Source: Takakia lepidozioides
Lineage: Eukaryota > Streptophyta > Takakiopsida > Takakiales > Takakiaceae
Direction of reading: 5' to 3'
DNA: 64,000 bases
NCBI GenBank assembly: GCA_030704615.1
Contig: CM060731.1
Span: 15,004,001-15,068,000 of the forward strand
A program made the translations under genes and the position numbers. The notes under the pieces are model-generated. The model saw nothing but the letters and a program-made list of their open reading frames with translations, was not told the DNA's origin and did no database searches. Of the stretch, positions 34,241 through 45,092 are shown piece by piece (position 1 is the stretch's first letter; each line of letters opens with the position of its first letter).

Positions 34241-34783
34241 TAAGGGGGCGATTGTGGCAGACTACTTTATTGTGCATATATGTGTGGTGTGGTTTGGACA
34301 GCGATGTAGTTGTGTAGCGATATGTATGTGCACGACAGCTGTCAAGTTAAATAAACACAGTGTGAAACTAACTAGAATAAAACTAGTTATTTGTATTTAA
34401 CACTTGGATTTAGTTCAAGTGTTAAGTCAAGTGTCAAGTTTGAGCTTGACACCTGAACCATCTTATCTTCACGAGAGCGTCAGTCGAGCAGCTCATCTCT
34501 CTCGAGTTGAGCCTGCGCGACCGAGCTCCTTCACGCTTTAGAATCTGAGTGTGCTTATGTATGGAGTATAGGGTGTTGTGGGGTGGAGTCCCCATAGCTT
34601 GGGGTGCCCCTGGCTCGACTATTATCTTAACGAGTGATGCTGCTGGATTCATGTTGTTTCTTGTGTGAACAGTGTGTTCTTAGCTTTCTTATCACTATTG
34701 TGGCAGACTACTTTATTATGCATATATGTGTGGTGTGGTTTGGACAGCGATGTAGTTGTGTAGCGATATGTATGCGCACGACA
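34241..34783 (+). repeat. 3' terminus of gypsy copy 3: polypurine tract and B1-A2-B2 blocks
   Basis: The purine tract taagggggcga (34241-34251) is followed by block B1 (34253-34337, TGTGGCAGAC to CGACA), gc, block A2 (34340-34696) and block B2 (34699-34783). B1 and B2 are 85 bp and differ at two positions. A2 repeats 22110 onward but ends at cttatcact, about 75 bp short of A1. Confidence 0.85.
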
Positions 34784-34787
34784 TCTA

Positions 34788-37700
34788 CCTGAGTATATGG
34801 TTCTTCTGGAGAATTATGTCTGAAAATGTACATGCTCAGCTATAGGATTTTCTTGACACCCAATCAGCGCACACTAACCGGGCATGAAAGGTCGTGACAA
34901 GTTGGACTTAGTTAGGCGCTCTTTTAATGGCACTCGCATGATCGCACTGCATATTGCCCAAAGGCAGGCAAGCCTGTGGGCCAACCTCGGTCGTGTCTCC
35001 AAAAGCTTGGAGCGCCATCATTAGACAGAACCCAGCGTTGTAGTGTTCCAGGAGTACCTCAAGGATTCTCATTCTCTTGGACCCTGCTGACGATGACGAA
35101 TTCCAATTTGCAAAGGCAGAGCTGAAATAAACTTCGCAAGTGCCCATTGGCAAAGACGACATTGGAGCTTGTGGACAACGTTCCACAGATCACGCAAATT
35201 CCTTGTCCACACCAAACGAGTATGTCTCAGTCTCTGCACCACTGCAGACGGCAGCTCACTGAGCGCCCACTGGCTCTACGAATCATCTCTATATACCCAC
35301 ACAATTGCATTGAAAGCCTCTAAACCCATTCGACCGCCGTTCGGTTGACCACTTTTCCCCAGCTTGTGATGCTCAAATTTAGTGTTACTACTACTAACAT
35401 TTCTGCTCCAACGACGAAATTCTTCGAACAAACAGCCTAGTATGATCAGAGAGAGAGAGAGAGGGGGGGGGAGAGAGATTTACATTGAATGAGTGACATT
35501 ACTGACATTACCATTGGTGGCAGTTTTCTTTTTCGTTTTTCAAAGCCACGGGTCACATGTAAATTCTACACAGTGCCCATGTGGCGATATCAACGAGGTG
35601 GCAGGGTAAGAAAACTGGTTATATAACGGTGGCACGTTTTGCGAGTTCCACGTAAGCAAATTTAGGCTCTTGATTGGAGGCTTGCCTCTCCCCTCCAACT
35701 TACTACCTGCAACTACTAACTAATCTATGCCTAGGTCTCCACTAAAATATTATAGATATTATATATCATATTATATTTCTATAGTCCATATATTATAAAT
35801 GATTTATTAGATAGTAGAGGCTACATGTTGTACCTACACAGGGCTACATCAGCACCTACTATCTACCTTAAAAAGCAAAAATATGGAACAGGTACCATAG
35901 CTAGGGTATACTTGGCCTATTTTGCCATCATTGGAAGATGCTGTAAGACACTGGATTTCTTAAATGTTTAAAACAGTTTTAGACATGCAATCAACTTCAA
36001 GAGCAAATAGTTCAGAACCAGATGTCAAGATTCTCCGTGTTTAATCTGAATTTGCAAGCTGCAATTACGATGTTCTTGTGGTCACATATGACAGAATCCA
36101 TGGAAGCTGTTGTGTTTTGTGATGGATCATTACATGTCAAGCTTTGAAATCAACCAAGACCAAGCTTTAAATTCATTCTGTGGTGTCATGAGCATACATC
36201 ACCATTGTCCAGACCACTCACTCTTTCAATCTTTCAGTCATGGCATTATGCTGAGGTTGAAGATATCTAAGGGGTGTGGTGTATTCTCTCTCTCTCAAAT
36301 TTTTCAAGTTTGTTCTGCTTTCCGGACTGAATCTTTCAGTGACTTTCCAGGATAGTTCTACCAAAAGTGAAACACTCATGCTCGAATGCTTACACATGCT
36401 CGAGATACAGAGCTCATCTCCTGAACTGTTTTTTCCTCCTAGGCTGAAACCCTAAGCGATACAATTGTAGCCGTTGCTAATTTGAAGCTGCACGCTTTGA
36501 ATCATCCCGCGTGTCAACGTCGCATCCTTTTGCATGCATCGCATTACGTGCCCATGCGCAACATTTCTCTAGTGTCGCGACTCTGAAGCAAGGCACACCC
36601 GAGATTGTTTTGGTCTGATTAGGAGAGAGAGACGACAAGGTTTCAGATCCGTCAATGCGTCAGACTTGTCTTCCACTGCACGCTTGATCCCGCAAAGGAT
36701 AGAATCTCAAGATGATTTGAAAGAGAGTGAAGTATGCATGGAGGTGCAAACTAGCTGGTTAGTAGAGCTTTCTACCTACGAAGCAACCATGGCGACAGTG
36801 CAGTAACGATTAGAGGCTTGTGTCCAATTTCTCGAAGAGATTTTACAACTCCTTACCTTTCTGCCTACAGATTTTCAAGAAATTATTGGGCTGAAGTTGT
36901 GAGAAGCCATTACGATGCCAGCATATCGTTCCGCTAAAGTATCACAATGTCCGCTATCTCTTGCACGCAGTGCTCAGTGCTGCGTCTGGAGGCTCCTTGA
37001 CACCATTCAGCAGGGGGAAGTCGTCAACATGTCATTCTCCTCAATACCCTAAGCTCTGCTCAAGGTTAGGTGACGGTAACGAAGAGGATTTGTGTGCATT
37101 ACTGAATAATCTTACCTTGGAAGATGTGGGGGCTTCAGGTCCAACACCGATGGCAGGCCCTCCCGAACGTAATGAGGGAGGCAAGGAGTCGTCAGCCGAA
37201 GGCTACTCGATACCACTCCAAACATCTCCTCTCAAACTCTTCGTCTTATGCTCCATCTTGGCCAACTGCATTATCAGCGCTTGAATCAGACTCTTTCGTT
37301 CCACATCTGTCGCAACAGTCTCTCTTCCCGTCATTCCGCACAAGGTGTTTAGTAAGACCCAAACTCAGCCTGATGTCACCTTGGACAAACATGGACAGCA
37401 AACAGCAAACGGATTTGGAACGATTTAGTCTCCATCTACTAGTAAGAGCTCATCTTCTGATAGCATCATACCTCTCCATAGTCACACATTTTGCTCAAGG
37501 TTAGATGACCGTTTGCAGGCTGGAAGTTTCTAGCAAGTTGGCAATTGCTACATTGTTGTTGTGGCGGTGCTGGCACTCTGAAAGTCCGCATGCATGGAAA
37601 TATGCAATGGGTTCAATTGGGATATTTAAATTGGGTCGTTTGTTTTATGCTAAGAGTGTTAGCCTGTTAGTTGGATTATCCTTTCAGCTGTGCTTAACAT

Positions 37701-38204
37701 ATTTCTGAAGGTGTGTTTCAGATGGATTCTCAACAATCAGCTACAGGCCAAATAGCTGCGGATCGCAACGTAACCACATTTCCACATAGAACAACAGACG
37801 CATCAAGAGAATCAAAGCCTCAATGCGTCAATTCAGCAGCCGGCTTGAAGGTCCTCCAGTGTCTTATTTTGCAGTGCTGTTGAGAGAGTGCTTGAAAGTA
37901 GTTGGACTGCCTTGTTTTAGCCACTTGCGCACTGTTAGGAGGATCTGAAGGCTCTAAAGAAACGTTCAACCACCACCACACTTTTCCCTCAATCACCCCT
38001 GTAATGGTAATAAGAGATATGGTTCATCTTCTGTACACAAAAGGCTTTCCTGGGCCTTGAGTCTCCTGTTGATTGCAACTATGCTCCAAATGTCTCCTAA
38101 CAAGATTGGGCCTCAGTGCTATGTTTTGTTTGCCCTTGAGAGAATTACAACTTCGATTTATGATACATGTGGAAGTTTCAAAAATTGGTTATGTTGTGTT
38201 GCAG
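34788..38204. other. Gene-poor stretch with unassigned short open frames
   Basis: Contains a GA microsatellite (35447-35478) and an AT-rich patch (about 35745-35810). Open frames at 36961-37284 (with NEEDLCALLNNLTLEDVG) and near 37727 (starting MDSQQSATGQ) look protein-like and could be upstream exons of the interrupted frame at 38205, but splice sites were not established. Nothing else is supported. Confidence 0.35.
35447..35478. repeat. GA microsatellite
   Basis: A run of GA dinucleotides interrupted by a G tract. Confidence 0.9.
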
Positions 38205-38408
38205 CATGCTTTGACTGGAGATCAAGACTTAGTTGTTCGTGCATCTGCCCCTTTTGCTGGTCACGTGCCCTCCTGTCAGGAGTCGCCCACTCCAGATGCA
38301 TTTGGTTTCAGTGATCAGGAGCTTCAGGAACACCCCGTTTCTGCTACAGGGAAAGTAGACACATCACTTGATAATTCTCAGGAAGTGGCCAGCTTACATC
38401 CTTTGGGC
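38205..38408 (+). pseudogene. Left part of an open exon interrupted by the copia element
   Basis: A pyrimidine/AG acceptor (ttatgttgtgttgcag) precedes an open frame with ALTGDQDLVVRASAPFAG and FGFSDQELQEHPVSATGK. The frame reaches GGC at 38406-38408, the last base of the TGGGC target duplication, and would continue in the same phase at 43581. I recognise no family. It could be a host exon that became a pseudogene, or an insertion allele. Confidence 0.4.
38404..38408. repeat. Target-site duplication of the copia element, left copy
   Basis: TGGGC here and at 43576-43580, directly abutting the two LTRs; 5 bp is the size expected for Ty1/copia integrase. Confidence 0.88.
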
Positions 38409-38817
38409 TATTAAAAGCAACTTCAGTACCCACTGACAACTACCAAGTATGCACGCACTTGGAAAGACTTTTAAATAATACACAGAACAAATGGTACTTG
38501 GAATACCCAGCAGTATGTATATTAAATGCAACAAGGATCAGTGATCACTGATCCTTACAAGGTCCTTAGGCAAGGACATGCACTCTTCTATAGCTTGGAG
38601 AGACACACTGCACTCACTCAGTCCGCTTTTAAGCTCAGCTAGCCACAGGACAAGAGAGAGTGACCAGACTACAACACCAGCCTTAGTGCTACAGGAACTG
38701 GGCAGGAGCCTCGCTCTCGGGTTCCTGTAGCCGCCCTGATTCAAACTGAGCCTGGCTGTCCCGCGGTGGTGGGTGCAAGCACTTCATGCCGTATAGCCGC
38801 GGTAGCTATTTCTGATA
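38409..38817 (-). repeat. 3' LTR of the copia element
   Basis: 409-bp direct repeat of 43173-43575. On the element strand it starts TATCAGAAATAGC and ends CTTTTAATA rather than TG..CA. The neighbouring inner sequence (gagtgggag on the element strand) is a short purine tract. Confidence 0.9.
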
Positions 38818-38930
38818 CTCCCACTCGGGATGAAGTGCCTTCTTCTTCGGATTCGATGTGAACTTCGGTAAGGCCAAGCATTGACTTGAGACGTTCGAAG
38901 CGAGGACGTTGTAGTGGCTTGGTTAGTATA

Positions 38931-39560
38931 TCAGCCAACTGGTTGTTTGTATGAACATACTCTAGGCGGATAGTGCCCATGATGTATTCCTCTCGAATCT
39001 TGTGATATTGAACGTCGGATGGCGGCTTGATTGTCGCATAGCAGAGCAGTCGGTCCTCGCTGCGGATAGCCGAGATCGGTGAGAAGCTGGCGCATCCATA
39101 CTATCTCCTTGGTCGCTGTGTATGCGGCAATGTATTCGGCCTCTGTGGTGCTTGTTGCTGTGCATCCCTGCTTCTTGCTACCCCATGCAACGGGCCCACC
39201 ATTTAGCATGAGAACGAAGCCCGTTCTAGACTTCTTGTCATCCAAGTCGCCGGCATAATCAGCATCGATGTAGGCCACCAGCTGGTTGGCGGTGTTGTCG
39301 TTCGGGGCAGAGTATGTGATGCAGACGTCTGAGTGGCCATGAAAATGCTTGGGCAGGCGCTTGGCGCCGTTCACATGTGGTGTCTTGGGATTCTGGACAA
39401 ATTGAGCAATCTTGCTTGTCGCGAAGCTGACATCTAGACGGGTACCTGTGCTTGCAAACAGGACGCTACCAACTACTAGACGGTAGGGAAAACTAGTATT
39501 GACTTCATCATTGGCTGTAGAGAAGTACTCAAGGGTGCTACAGGGGTCAGCTGGCAAAGA
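38931..39560 (-). pseudogene. RNase H region of the copia element
   Basis: Holds FATSKIAQFVQNPKTPH, YIDADYAGDLDDKKSRTGF, SKKQGCTATSTTEAEYIA and LLCDNQAAI, the usual copia RNase H motifs including the catalytic Asp of DADYAGD and the TEAEY Glu. A frameshift near 39000 disrupts the C-terminal end, where HTNNQLADILTKPL continues in another frame (38741-38980). Confidence 0.86.
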
Positions 39561-39574
39561 TATGGGGGCAGCAT

Positions 39575-40420
39575 CTAGAAAGCCATATTTGGAAGAAATT
39601 TGTCGACGTAACGAGACTGATCAATCTGTATAGTGCGACGTGCCCTATCACGTGTTATCCGCAGCCCTACATATATCTCGGGACTGGACGTTGTTATTTT
39701 AAAAGCCTTCCCCATAAATCCGATTATGGTGATGACTCCCATCGTGCAGGTAACGTTACACAGAATACCATCGTCTACAAAGATCATAAGGATCAACCTA
39801 GGGTTTTTGGTGCTAACGTAAACAAACGCATCTGCAGACGTCTGGACTAGACTGTACTTGGTGAGAAAATCATTAAAACGTTGGTTCCAAACTCTACTGG
39901 ACTGTTTTAGACCATATAGAGCTTTCTGCAACTTACAGACTTTGCCTACAGGGAAAAGATCCTCGAAGCTGATCGGAGGAGCCATGTAAATTTCTTCTGT
40001 AATCTCCCCATGCAGAAAAGCTGCAGTGACATCGAACTGGGTCATCTCCAAATCTTCTGCGGCAACGATCGATAGTACAGCACGAATCGAGTTGAATTTA
40101 ACCACAGGACTGAAGGTTTCGTCATAGTCAACCCCTTCTTGTTGTGTAAACCCTTTCGCCACCAGTCTTGCTTTGTATCGCTCGATGCCTCCTTACAGAT
40201 TGTGTTTCAATTTGAACACCCACTTGTTCTTGACGAGGTTTTTTCCGGCTGGGAGATCACAAACCGTCCAAGTGTTGTTCTCGATGAGTGCATTATACTC
40301 AAACTGCATCGCTGCACTCCAATTGCTGGACTGTGGCGAATTCAGTGCTTCTTGCATTGTGAATGGCTCCTGGGGTTCTGCTATAGCTGTGCTCGTGGAC
40401 GTACGCCCAGTCACCATACC
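39575..40420 (-). pseudogene. Reverse transcriptase of the copia element
   Basis: The RT begins with WSAAMQFEYNALIENNTW (about 40270-40330) and WVFKLK, and after a stop near 40193 continues with AKGFTQQEGVDYDETFSPVV, FLHGEITEEIYM, LQKALYGLKQSSRVWNQRF and the catalytic FVDD (about 39745-39785). Phe replaces the first residue of the usual YVDD, a change tolerated in the copia group. IYVGLRITRDR follows. Confidence 0.88.
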
Positions 40421-40429
40421 TATTGACGG

Positions 40430-42063
40430 GCTTTCGCTCTCTACCGCTGTATGGACTCAGTGGAGGTGCTGCACCCACTGGTTCAAATGCCTGTGGTATA
40501 CCGTCTGGCTGGACTCCCACTGGCACGATAGCTGGTGATATCTCCTGTGTGCGCTGCACTCCCACTGATTGCAATGCAGGCTGGGATGTGGCTGTACTGA
40601 TGTGGAACTGATGATCGACGGTGGGAAGATAAGGGGACTCCATCGTTAGATCTTCCCACGATGCCAACGTATCGTATGTGGATCCGTCGGGCTGATCAGT
40701 GTAGGCGTCACTCCCAGAATTCAGGTGTGCTACCTGATTGCTATTGCTGTGCTCATCTTGTGAACTGTAGTCACTGCCTGACGAGGTAGATGGAAGATCT
40801 ACCGGAGTTGATATCAGATCGGGGGTGGAGTAGATGACGATTGCTCTTGCGCTGTCTGGTTCACCTTGGACAGCCAGCAGGATGGTGTCATCGCGCTTGC
40901 CTTGTGATTTCCTTCTGTCTTGATCACTGACGACTGTGTTCAATGAGCCCACGTTGAAGATCACATCTCTGCTCTCCATGATTCTGTGTGTGTCGTTATT
41001 CCAGATTCGATAAGTTTTGCTCGTGCTGCTATTCCCCATAAAGATGCCTGGCTTGGCTTTGGGGTCTAGCTTCTTCCGAAGCTTGCGCACGTGAACGTAG
41101 GCATCTGAACCGAAAACCTTCATGTGCGCAACTGACGGCTTGACTCCATGCCAGCTCTCGAAAGGCGTCAGACCAGGTAGTGTACTAGTACCTGTGCGGT
41201 TCAGTGTGTACATGGCAGTAGCGACTGCTTCGCCCCAAAATCGCAGATGAATATCCGCAGAATATATCATGCATCTTGCTGCCTCCACTACGGTTCTGTT
41301 CTCCCTCTCAGCGGATCCATTCTGCTCCAGTGTGTGGGGGCAGGTGAGCTGTACTTCGATGTTCTTGTCTTCCAAGAACTTGTTCACGGCCTTGCATGTG
41401 AACTCGCCACCACGGTCGGATCGTAGTACTCGTATATCGAACCCTGTTTCTCTGTGCAGAGTTGCAGCGAACTTCTTTAAGCAAGAGAAAACATCAGACT
41501 TCTGCTTGATGATGTAGATGGTTCGATAATGCGAGTGGTCATCCTTGAACAACACGAATAAAGACGCTCCAGCTACTGTCTTTTTGTTCATGGGTTCACA
41601 TACATCCGCATGTATGATGCCGCCAACTGTGGCTGCATACACCCGATCTTCCTTCAGCGGAAAGGGTGCGCGATGAATCTTGCCGAGTACGCATCCAACG
41701 CATAAGCTTGGGTGTTGAGTATCGCCGCTCAGCTGCAAACCTTCGACAAGGTTCTGTGAGGCCGCCCTTCTGGGTTTCCATTCCAAAGGTGTTGGCAACG
41801 TATGCTCCAGGGACTGGGACCATAGTCTCGATAAACAGCTTGTACATAGTACCTTCGACGACTCCAGATATGAGGGTCTCTCCGTCTAGAACGAGCTTGC
41901 ATCCACACTTGGAGTGTACAGTGTCTACGTTTAACAATGCTGCCTTATAGACAGAAAACAAGTTTCTGCCTATGCCTGGTACATGCATGACATTGTTCAA
42001 TACTGCTGGCTCCCACGTCTTGCCGTTGAAAGTGCGTATGCTAATGGTCCCAATACCATACAC
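40430..42063 (-). pseudogene. Integrase of the copia element
   Basis: Pre-integrase residues CVGCVLGKIHRAPF give the second half of the zinc finger. The catalytic core has GIIHADVCEPM (first Asp), LRSDRGGEF (second Asp) and LEQNGSAERENRTV (Glu). The C-terminal GKxxF-like part and a Ser/Pro-rich tail run to about 40430. Frame change near 41740 separates the N-terminal part (GNGTISIRTF-like, 41800-42063). Confidence 0.87.
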
Positions 42064-42129
42064 GAGAAGGTTTATACCACCAATACCTTGTACGTGTCTT
42101 CGTTCTTCAGAGATGTCTTTGTATAGGGT

Positions 42130-43054
42130 AAACTAATAGCGCTTCTCCGTCATGTGGTCAGTACATCCGCTATCGGCGATCCAAGCATCGCCACTGTCTG
42201 TGGCAACTCCGGCGGATGCCATGTACGCGCGATGGGAGTTCTTGGAATCTGTGCTGGCAGAGCCCTCCGTCGATGTGTTCGATGTCGGCTTCTTGTCTTT
42301 GTCTCCCTCGGTGCACTCGCGAGCCCAGTGTCCAGTCTTACCACACTTCCAACACTCTATATTCTTCTTCTTGTCATTGATGTCCTTGCGGCGCTGCTGT
42401 CTTTCTTTGATACGTCATGTTGGAGCGATCTCCTGCCGACTTCCCTTTGGCGTTTGCGAGAAGGCAGAGGCAGGCGAACTTTGCTGCTCTCGTTCTTGAA
42501 TATCTTTCTGCTGCTCTCCTCCCGAACCAAGCGAATCAGCAGATTGTTGAGCGTCTTCTCAGCTGCTGCGGTACTGTCCCAAGAAGAATGGAAGTAGCTG
42601 TAGCAATTAGGGAGGTTGCCAAGGATTTTGGCGATGACATTTGTATTGGCTATGCTAATATCTCCTAGACGCGCTAGCTGACTCTTTATAACTTCGATTT
42701 TACTAAAGAACGTTGCTATGCTGTCACCTTGCTAAAACTTGCACTGATAGAACTTGACTTGCAGGTCATGGATATTATCGTTTGCTCGCTGATCGTGAAC
42801 TGTCTTGATCAGATCCCACTGATCAGATCAAGAATGGAGTCATCAATGGCTGAGCAAAGTAGTGATATGCCCTGACCGTCTTTCTTATCAACTCTCTCTC
42901 TCGGTGACTTGCGCTGCTGGGGGTTTTGGCACTGTGCCGTCTACGACTCCCATGAGCTCTCCCCTAGAAATAAGGCTCTCATTTGGAAACCCCAAATGTG
43001 GAAGTTCTGACCGTTGAACTTCTTGATGTTGGCAGTTTCGCGGCTAGAATCCAT
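42130..43054 (-). pseudogene. gag: Gag, zinc knuckle and protease of the copia element
   Basis: Gag starts at ATG 43054 with KKFNGQNFHIWGFQMRAL, the N-terminal motif of copia gag. One CCHC knuckle, CWKCGKTGHWAREC, lies at 42312-42354. The protease signature WIADSGCTDHM is at about 42153-42182, followed by an in-frame TAG after KRY. Several frameshifts occur between 42420 and 42950. Confidence 0.84.
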
Positions 43055-43161
43055 GGTTGGAACTCACTTTACCACAAGCTAAGACTTTACTGTTCAAAAA
43101 GCTGACAAAGATAAAACGCTTTTTCTGACTACTAGCGCAGACAAAGAAACGCTAGAAATAA

Positions 43162-43172
43162 GGCCCATAACC
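43162..43172 (-). promoter_or_regulatory. Primer-binding site, half-tRNA(iMet) type
   Basis: Immediately inside the 5' LTR the element strand reads GGTTATGGGCC. This is complementary to the anticodon-loop region of initiator tRNA-Met, as in Drosophila copia, and not to the tRNA 3' CCA end. The match extends 11 bases. Confidence 0.72.
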
Positions 43173-43575
43173 TATTAAAAGCAACTTCAGTACCCACTGA
43201 CAACTACCAAGTATGCACGCACTTGGAAAGACTTTTAATACACAGAACAAATGGTACTTGGAATACCCAGCAGTATGTATATTAAATGCAACAAGGATCA
43301 CTTATCCTTACAAGGTCCTTAGGCAAGGACGTGCACTCTTCTACAGCTTGGAGAGACACACTGCACTCACTCAGTCCGCTTTTAAGCTCAACTAGCCACA
43401 GGACAAGAGAGAGTGACCAGACTACATCACCAACCTTCGTGCTACAGGAACTGGGCAGGAGCCTCGCTCTCATGATGGGTTCCTGTAGCCGCCCTGATTC
43501 AAACTGAGCCTGGCTGTCCCGCGGTGGTGGGTGCAGGCACTTCATGCCGTATAGCCGCGGTAGCTATTTCTGATA
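43173..43575 (-). repeat. 5' LTR of the copia element
   Basis: 403-bp direct repeat of 38409-38817, differing by substitutions and a few small indels (for example gtgatcactg present only on the left). Confidence 0.9.
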
Positions 43576-43580
43576 TGGGC
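43576..43580. repeat. Target-site duplication of the copia element, right copy
   Basis: TGGGC, identical to 38404-38408. Confidence 0.88.
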
Positions 43581-43659
43581 ATGAGCCTTCACAATCTGTC
43601 CCAAGTGTTATTGAGTTGTGAGTCATCAATCATTCAACAGAGCTTCATAGAACTACAAG
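43581..43659 (+). pseudogene. Right part of the open exon interrupted by the copia element
   Basis: Continues the frame of 38205-38408 in phase once the copia element and one TGGGC are removed, reading MSLHNLSQVLLSCESS and on to a possible donor (caag|gtgttg at 43659/43660). The frame stays open to a stop at 43704. Family unknown. Confidence 0.38.
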
Positions 43660-43767
43660 GTGTTGCAAATGACAATTTACAATCTCTCTGTGTGCCTTGT
43701 TCATGAGGATCCTCAGACCTGGAGGTCAATTGTGCTCCCCCGCCATTCATTGGTACGCACATCTAAT

Positions 43768-44280
43768 CTACAGGAATTTTGGTACGAGGGTATTCATGTT
43801 GCTTTTGCGTAATACGTTCCAAGTTTCGCCCATCTCCATCACCCTTGTGTCACTCCAATTGCCCGGAAACCGGCGGTCTAACTCACGGGCATACGCCCGC
43901 TTCGCGCCAAAGTGCTGATCAGCCCACTCGATGTGCAAAAGGAACCTCGTTGCGAGTTCGAAGGCTGGCTTCTTCATAGCCTCCCAAAACGCACCGTAGG
44001 GGTCACCATGGCGATTCACCTCCACCGGTGGCACCACGATCTTTGCCAACTCCACGTCCTGTATCGCCAAGGCCATGTTCTTCCCACCCTCTCCCTTCTT
44101 TGTAGCCTCCTTCCCCTGCTCCTTTGTTACCCCACTGCCCTCCCCCGCATGCACACTCACCCCTTCCTCTCCATGGGACTTCTTCTTCTGCTTCTTCTTT
44201 TCCTTCCCCTTCCCCGCTACTCCCTCTCTCTCCTTCTCCCTCTCCCTTCTCTCTCTCTCTCCCCTCTTACAAACTGTCAT
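43768..44280 (-). CDS. Unrecognised 170-codon open frame with charged N terminus
   Basis: The N-terminal 60 residues are Arg/Glu/Lys repeats encoded by a GA-rich stretch. The rest looks protein-like (VVPPVEVNRHGDPYGAFWEA, LLHIEWADQHFGAKRAYARE). I do not recognise a family. No neighbour or regulatory signal helps; it might be a fragment of a mobile-element gag or a small host gene. The ATG at 44280 is the first in frame. Confidence 0.3.
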   Translation of the reverse strand: MTVCKRGERERREREKEREGVAGKGKEKKKQKKKSHGEEGVSVHAGEGSGVTKEQGKEATKKGEGGKNMALAIQDVELAKIVVPPVEVNRHGDPYGAFWEAMKKPAFELATRFLLHIEWADQHFGAKRAYARELDRRFPGNWSDTRVMEMGETWNVLRKSNMNTLVPKFL

Positions 44281-45076
44281 GTTCTCAGTTTTGAAGCATT
44301 ATTATGCATTGAGTTGGAAGGTGGTCAGTTAGCTTCAGGGCGATGGGACATGTTCAGCATTCCAGGTAATTTATGTTTATGATGGAAGGAACAAAACAGT
44401 CATTGAATTGGAATAGTGCTTGTACAGGATGTACAAGACGGGCTTTAGGCACGTCAATGTACTGGTGTTGCAACTACGGATGTGGTAACAGAAGCAGGTC
44501 GCCAGCAGGCATCAGTGTCGCATAGTGAACTCCCAAAGAAGGAGAGGGTACCCCCAAGGGTTGAAGAGATTGCAAACTGTATCTCAAATTAGCTTGGAGT
44601 GGGGTCATGCATGAACTGCAGTCAAGTCCGAAGTCTTGGGACTTCTCTGTTCTCAGGCCACATGAAAACATGCAAGTCCTACCTCCCAAGACCGGAATGC
44701 ACTTCGGCCTCACTGCACCTGTGCTTCACGAGATATTCCTTCACTGGTACCGGATCTCGGTGCACATTGCTCAAGTGGAAGTGGAACTACACATTTTTGT
44801 TGTCATATCCTTGTGTCATGATCCTTGCTTCCAAGACTCGAGTGTTGAGGCCAGATTATGTTCAATCAGTTTCGGTTTGCTTCTCACACCTATTGGAGTG
44901 TTGATCTTGGTTGTACATCTTTAGTTCCATCAGATGAAAGAATGGTACCTTGCTTTCAATGTTGAACGAAGCATCTTAAGAAAACATTCATGGAATGACA
45001 GAAATCTCAAGGAATCTTGTGGTTCATGGGTCCACTGCAACGCTTGCTTTAGGTGATAACTTTGTTTGTCTTGCTC
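44281..45076. other. Intergenic stretch, nothing recognised
   Basis: Short open frames only; the sequence before the LINE insertion is ordinary intergenic DNA. Confidence 0.4.
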
Positions 45077-45092
45077 TCTCATAAGGTCAAAG
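45077..45092. repeat. 16-bp target-site duplication of the LINE, left copy
   Basis: tctcataaggtcaaag, identical to 46068-46083. Confidence 0.85.

Larger units (their letters stand above)
22110..34783 (+). mobile_element. Ty3/gypsy-DNMT element copy 3
   Basis: A 12.7-kb plus-strand element begins TGTCAAG at 22110 and ends CGACA at 34783. Flanks ccta (22106-22109) and tcta (34784-34787) differ at one base. Order: terminal block A1, long leader with two unexplained open frames, gag, knuckles, protease, methyltransferase with intact PCQ and ENV, a locally reiterated RT, RNase H, an integrase-PHD open frame, then B1-A2-B2. Blocks at 22110 and 34340 share bases not found in copies 1 and 2, supporting that they belong to one insertion. 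Confidence 0.88.
38409..43575 (-). mobile_element. Ty1/copia retrotransposon with half-tRNA-type primer site
   Basis: A 5.2-kb element with direct LTRs of 409 and 403 bp and a 5-bp TGGGC target duplication. On the minus strand it encodes gag with a CCHC knuckle, DSG protease, integrase, RT and RNase H in the copia order (integrase before RT). The coding region has several stops and frameshifts, and the LTRs differ by substitutions and small indels, so the insertion is not recent. The primer site beside the 5' LTR matches the half-tRNA class used by Drosophila copia. Confidence 0.92.

Noticed and set aside
43773-44332. Plus-strand Ser/Pro/Leu-rich frames near 43.9-44.4 kb
   Set aside because: They arise from the pyrimidine-rich complement of the GA-rich coding stretch and have only low-complexity content.
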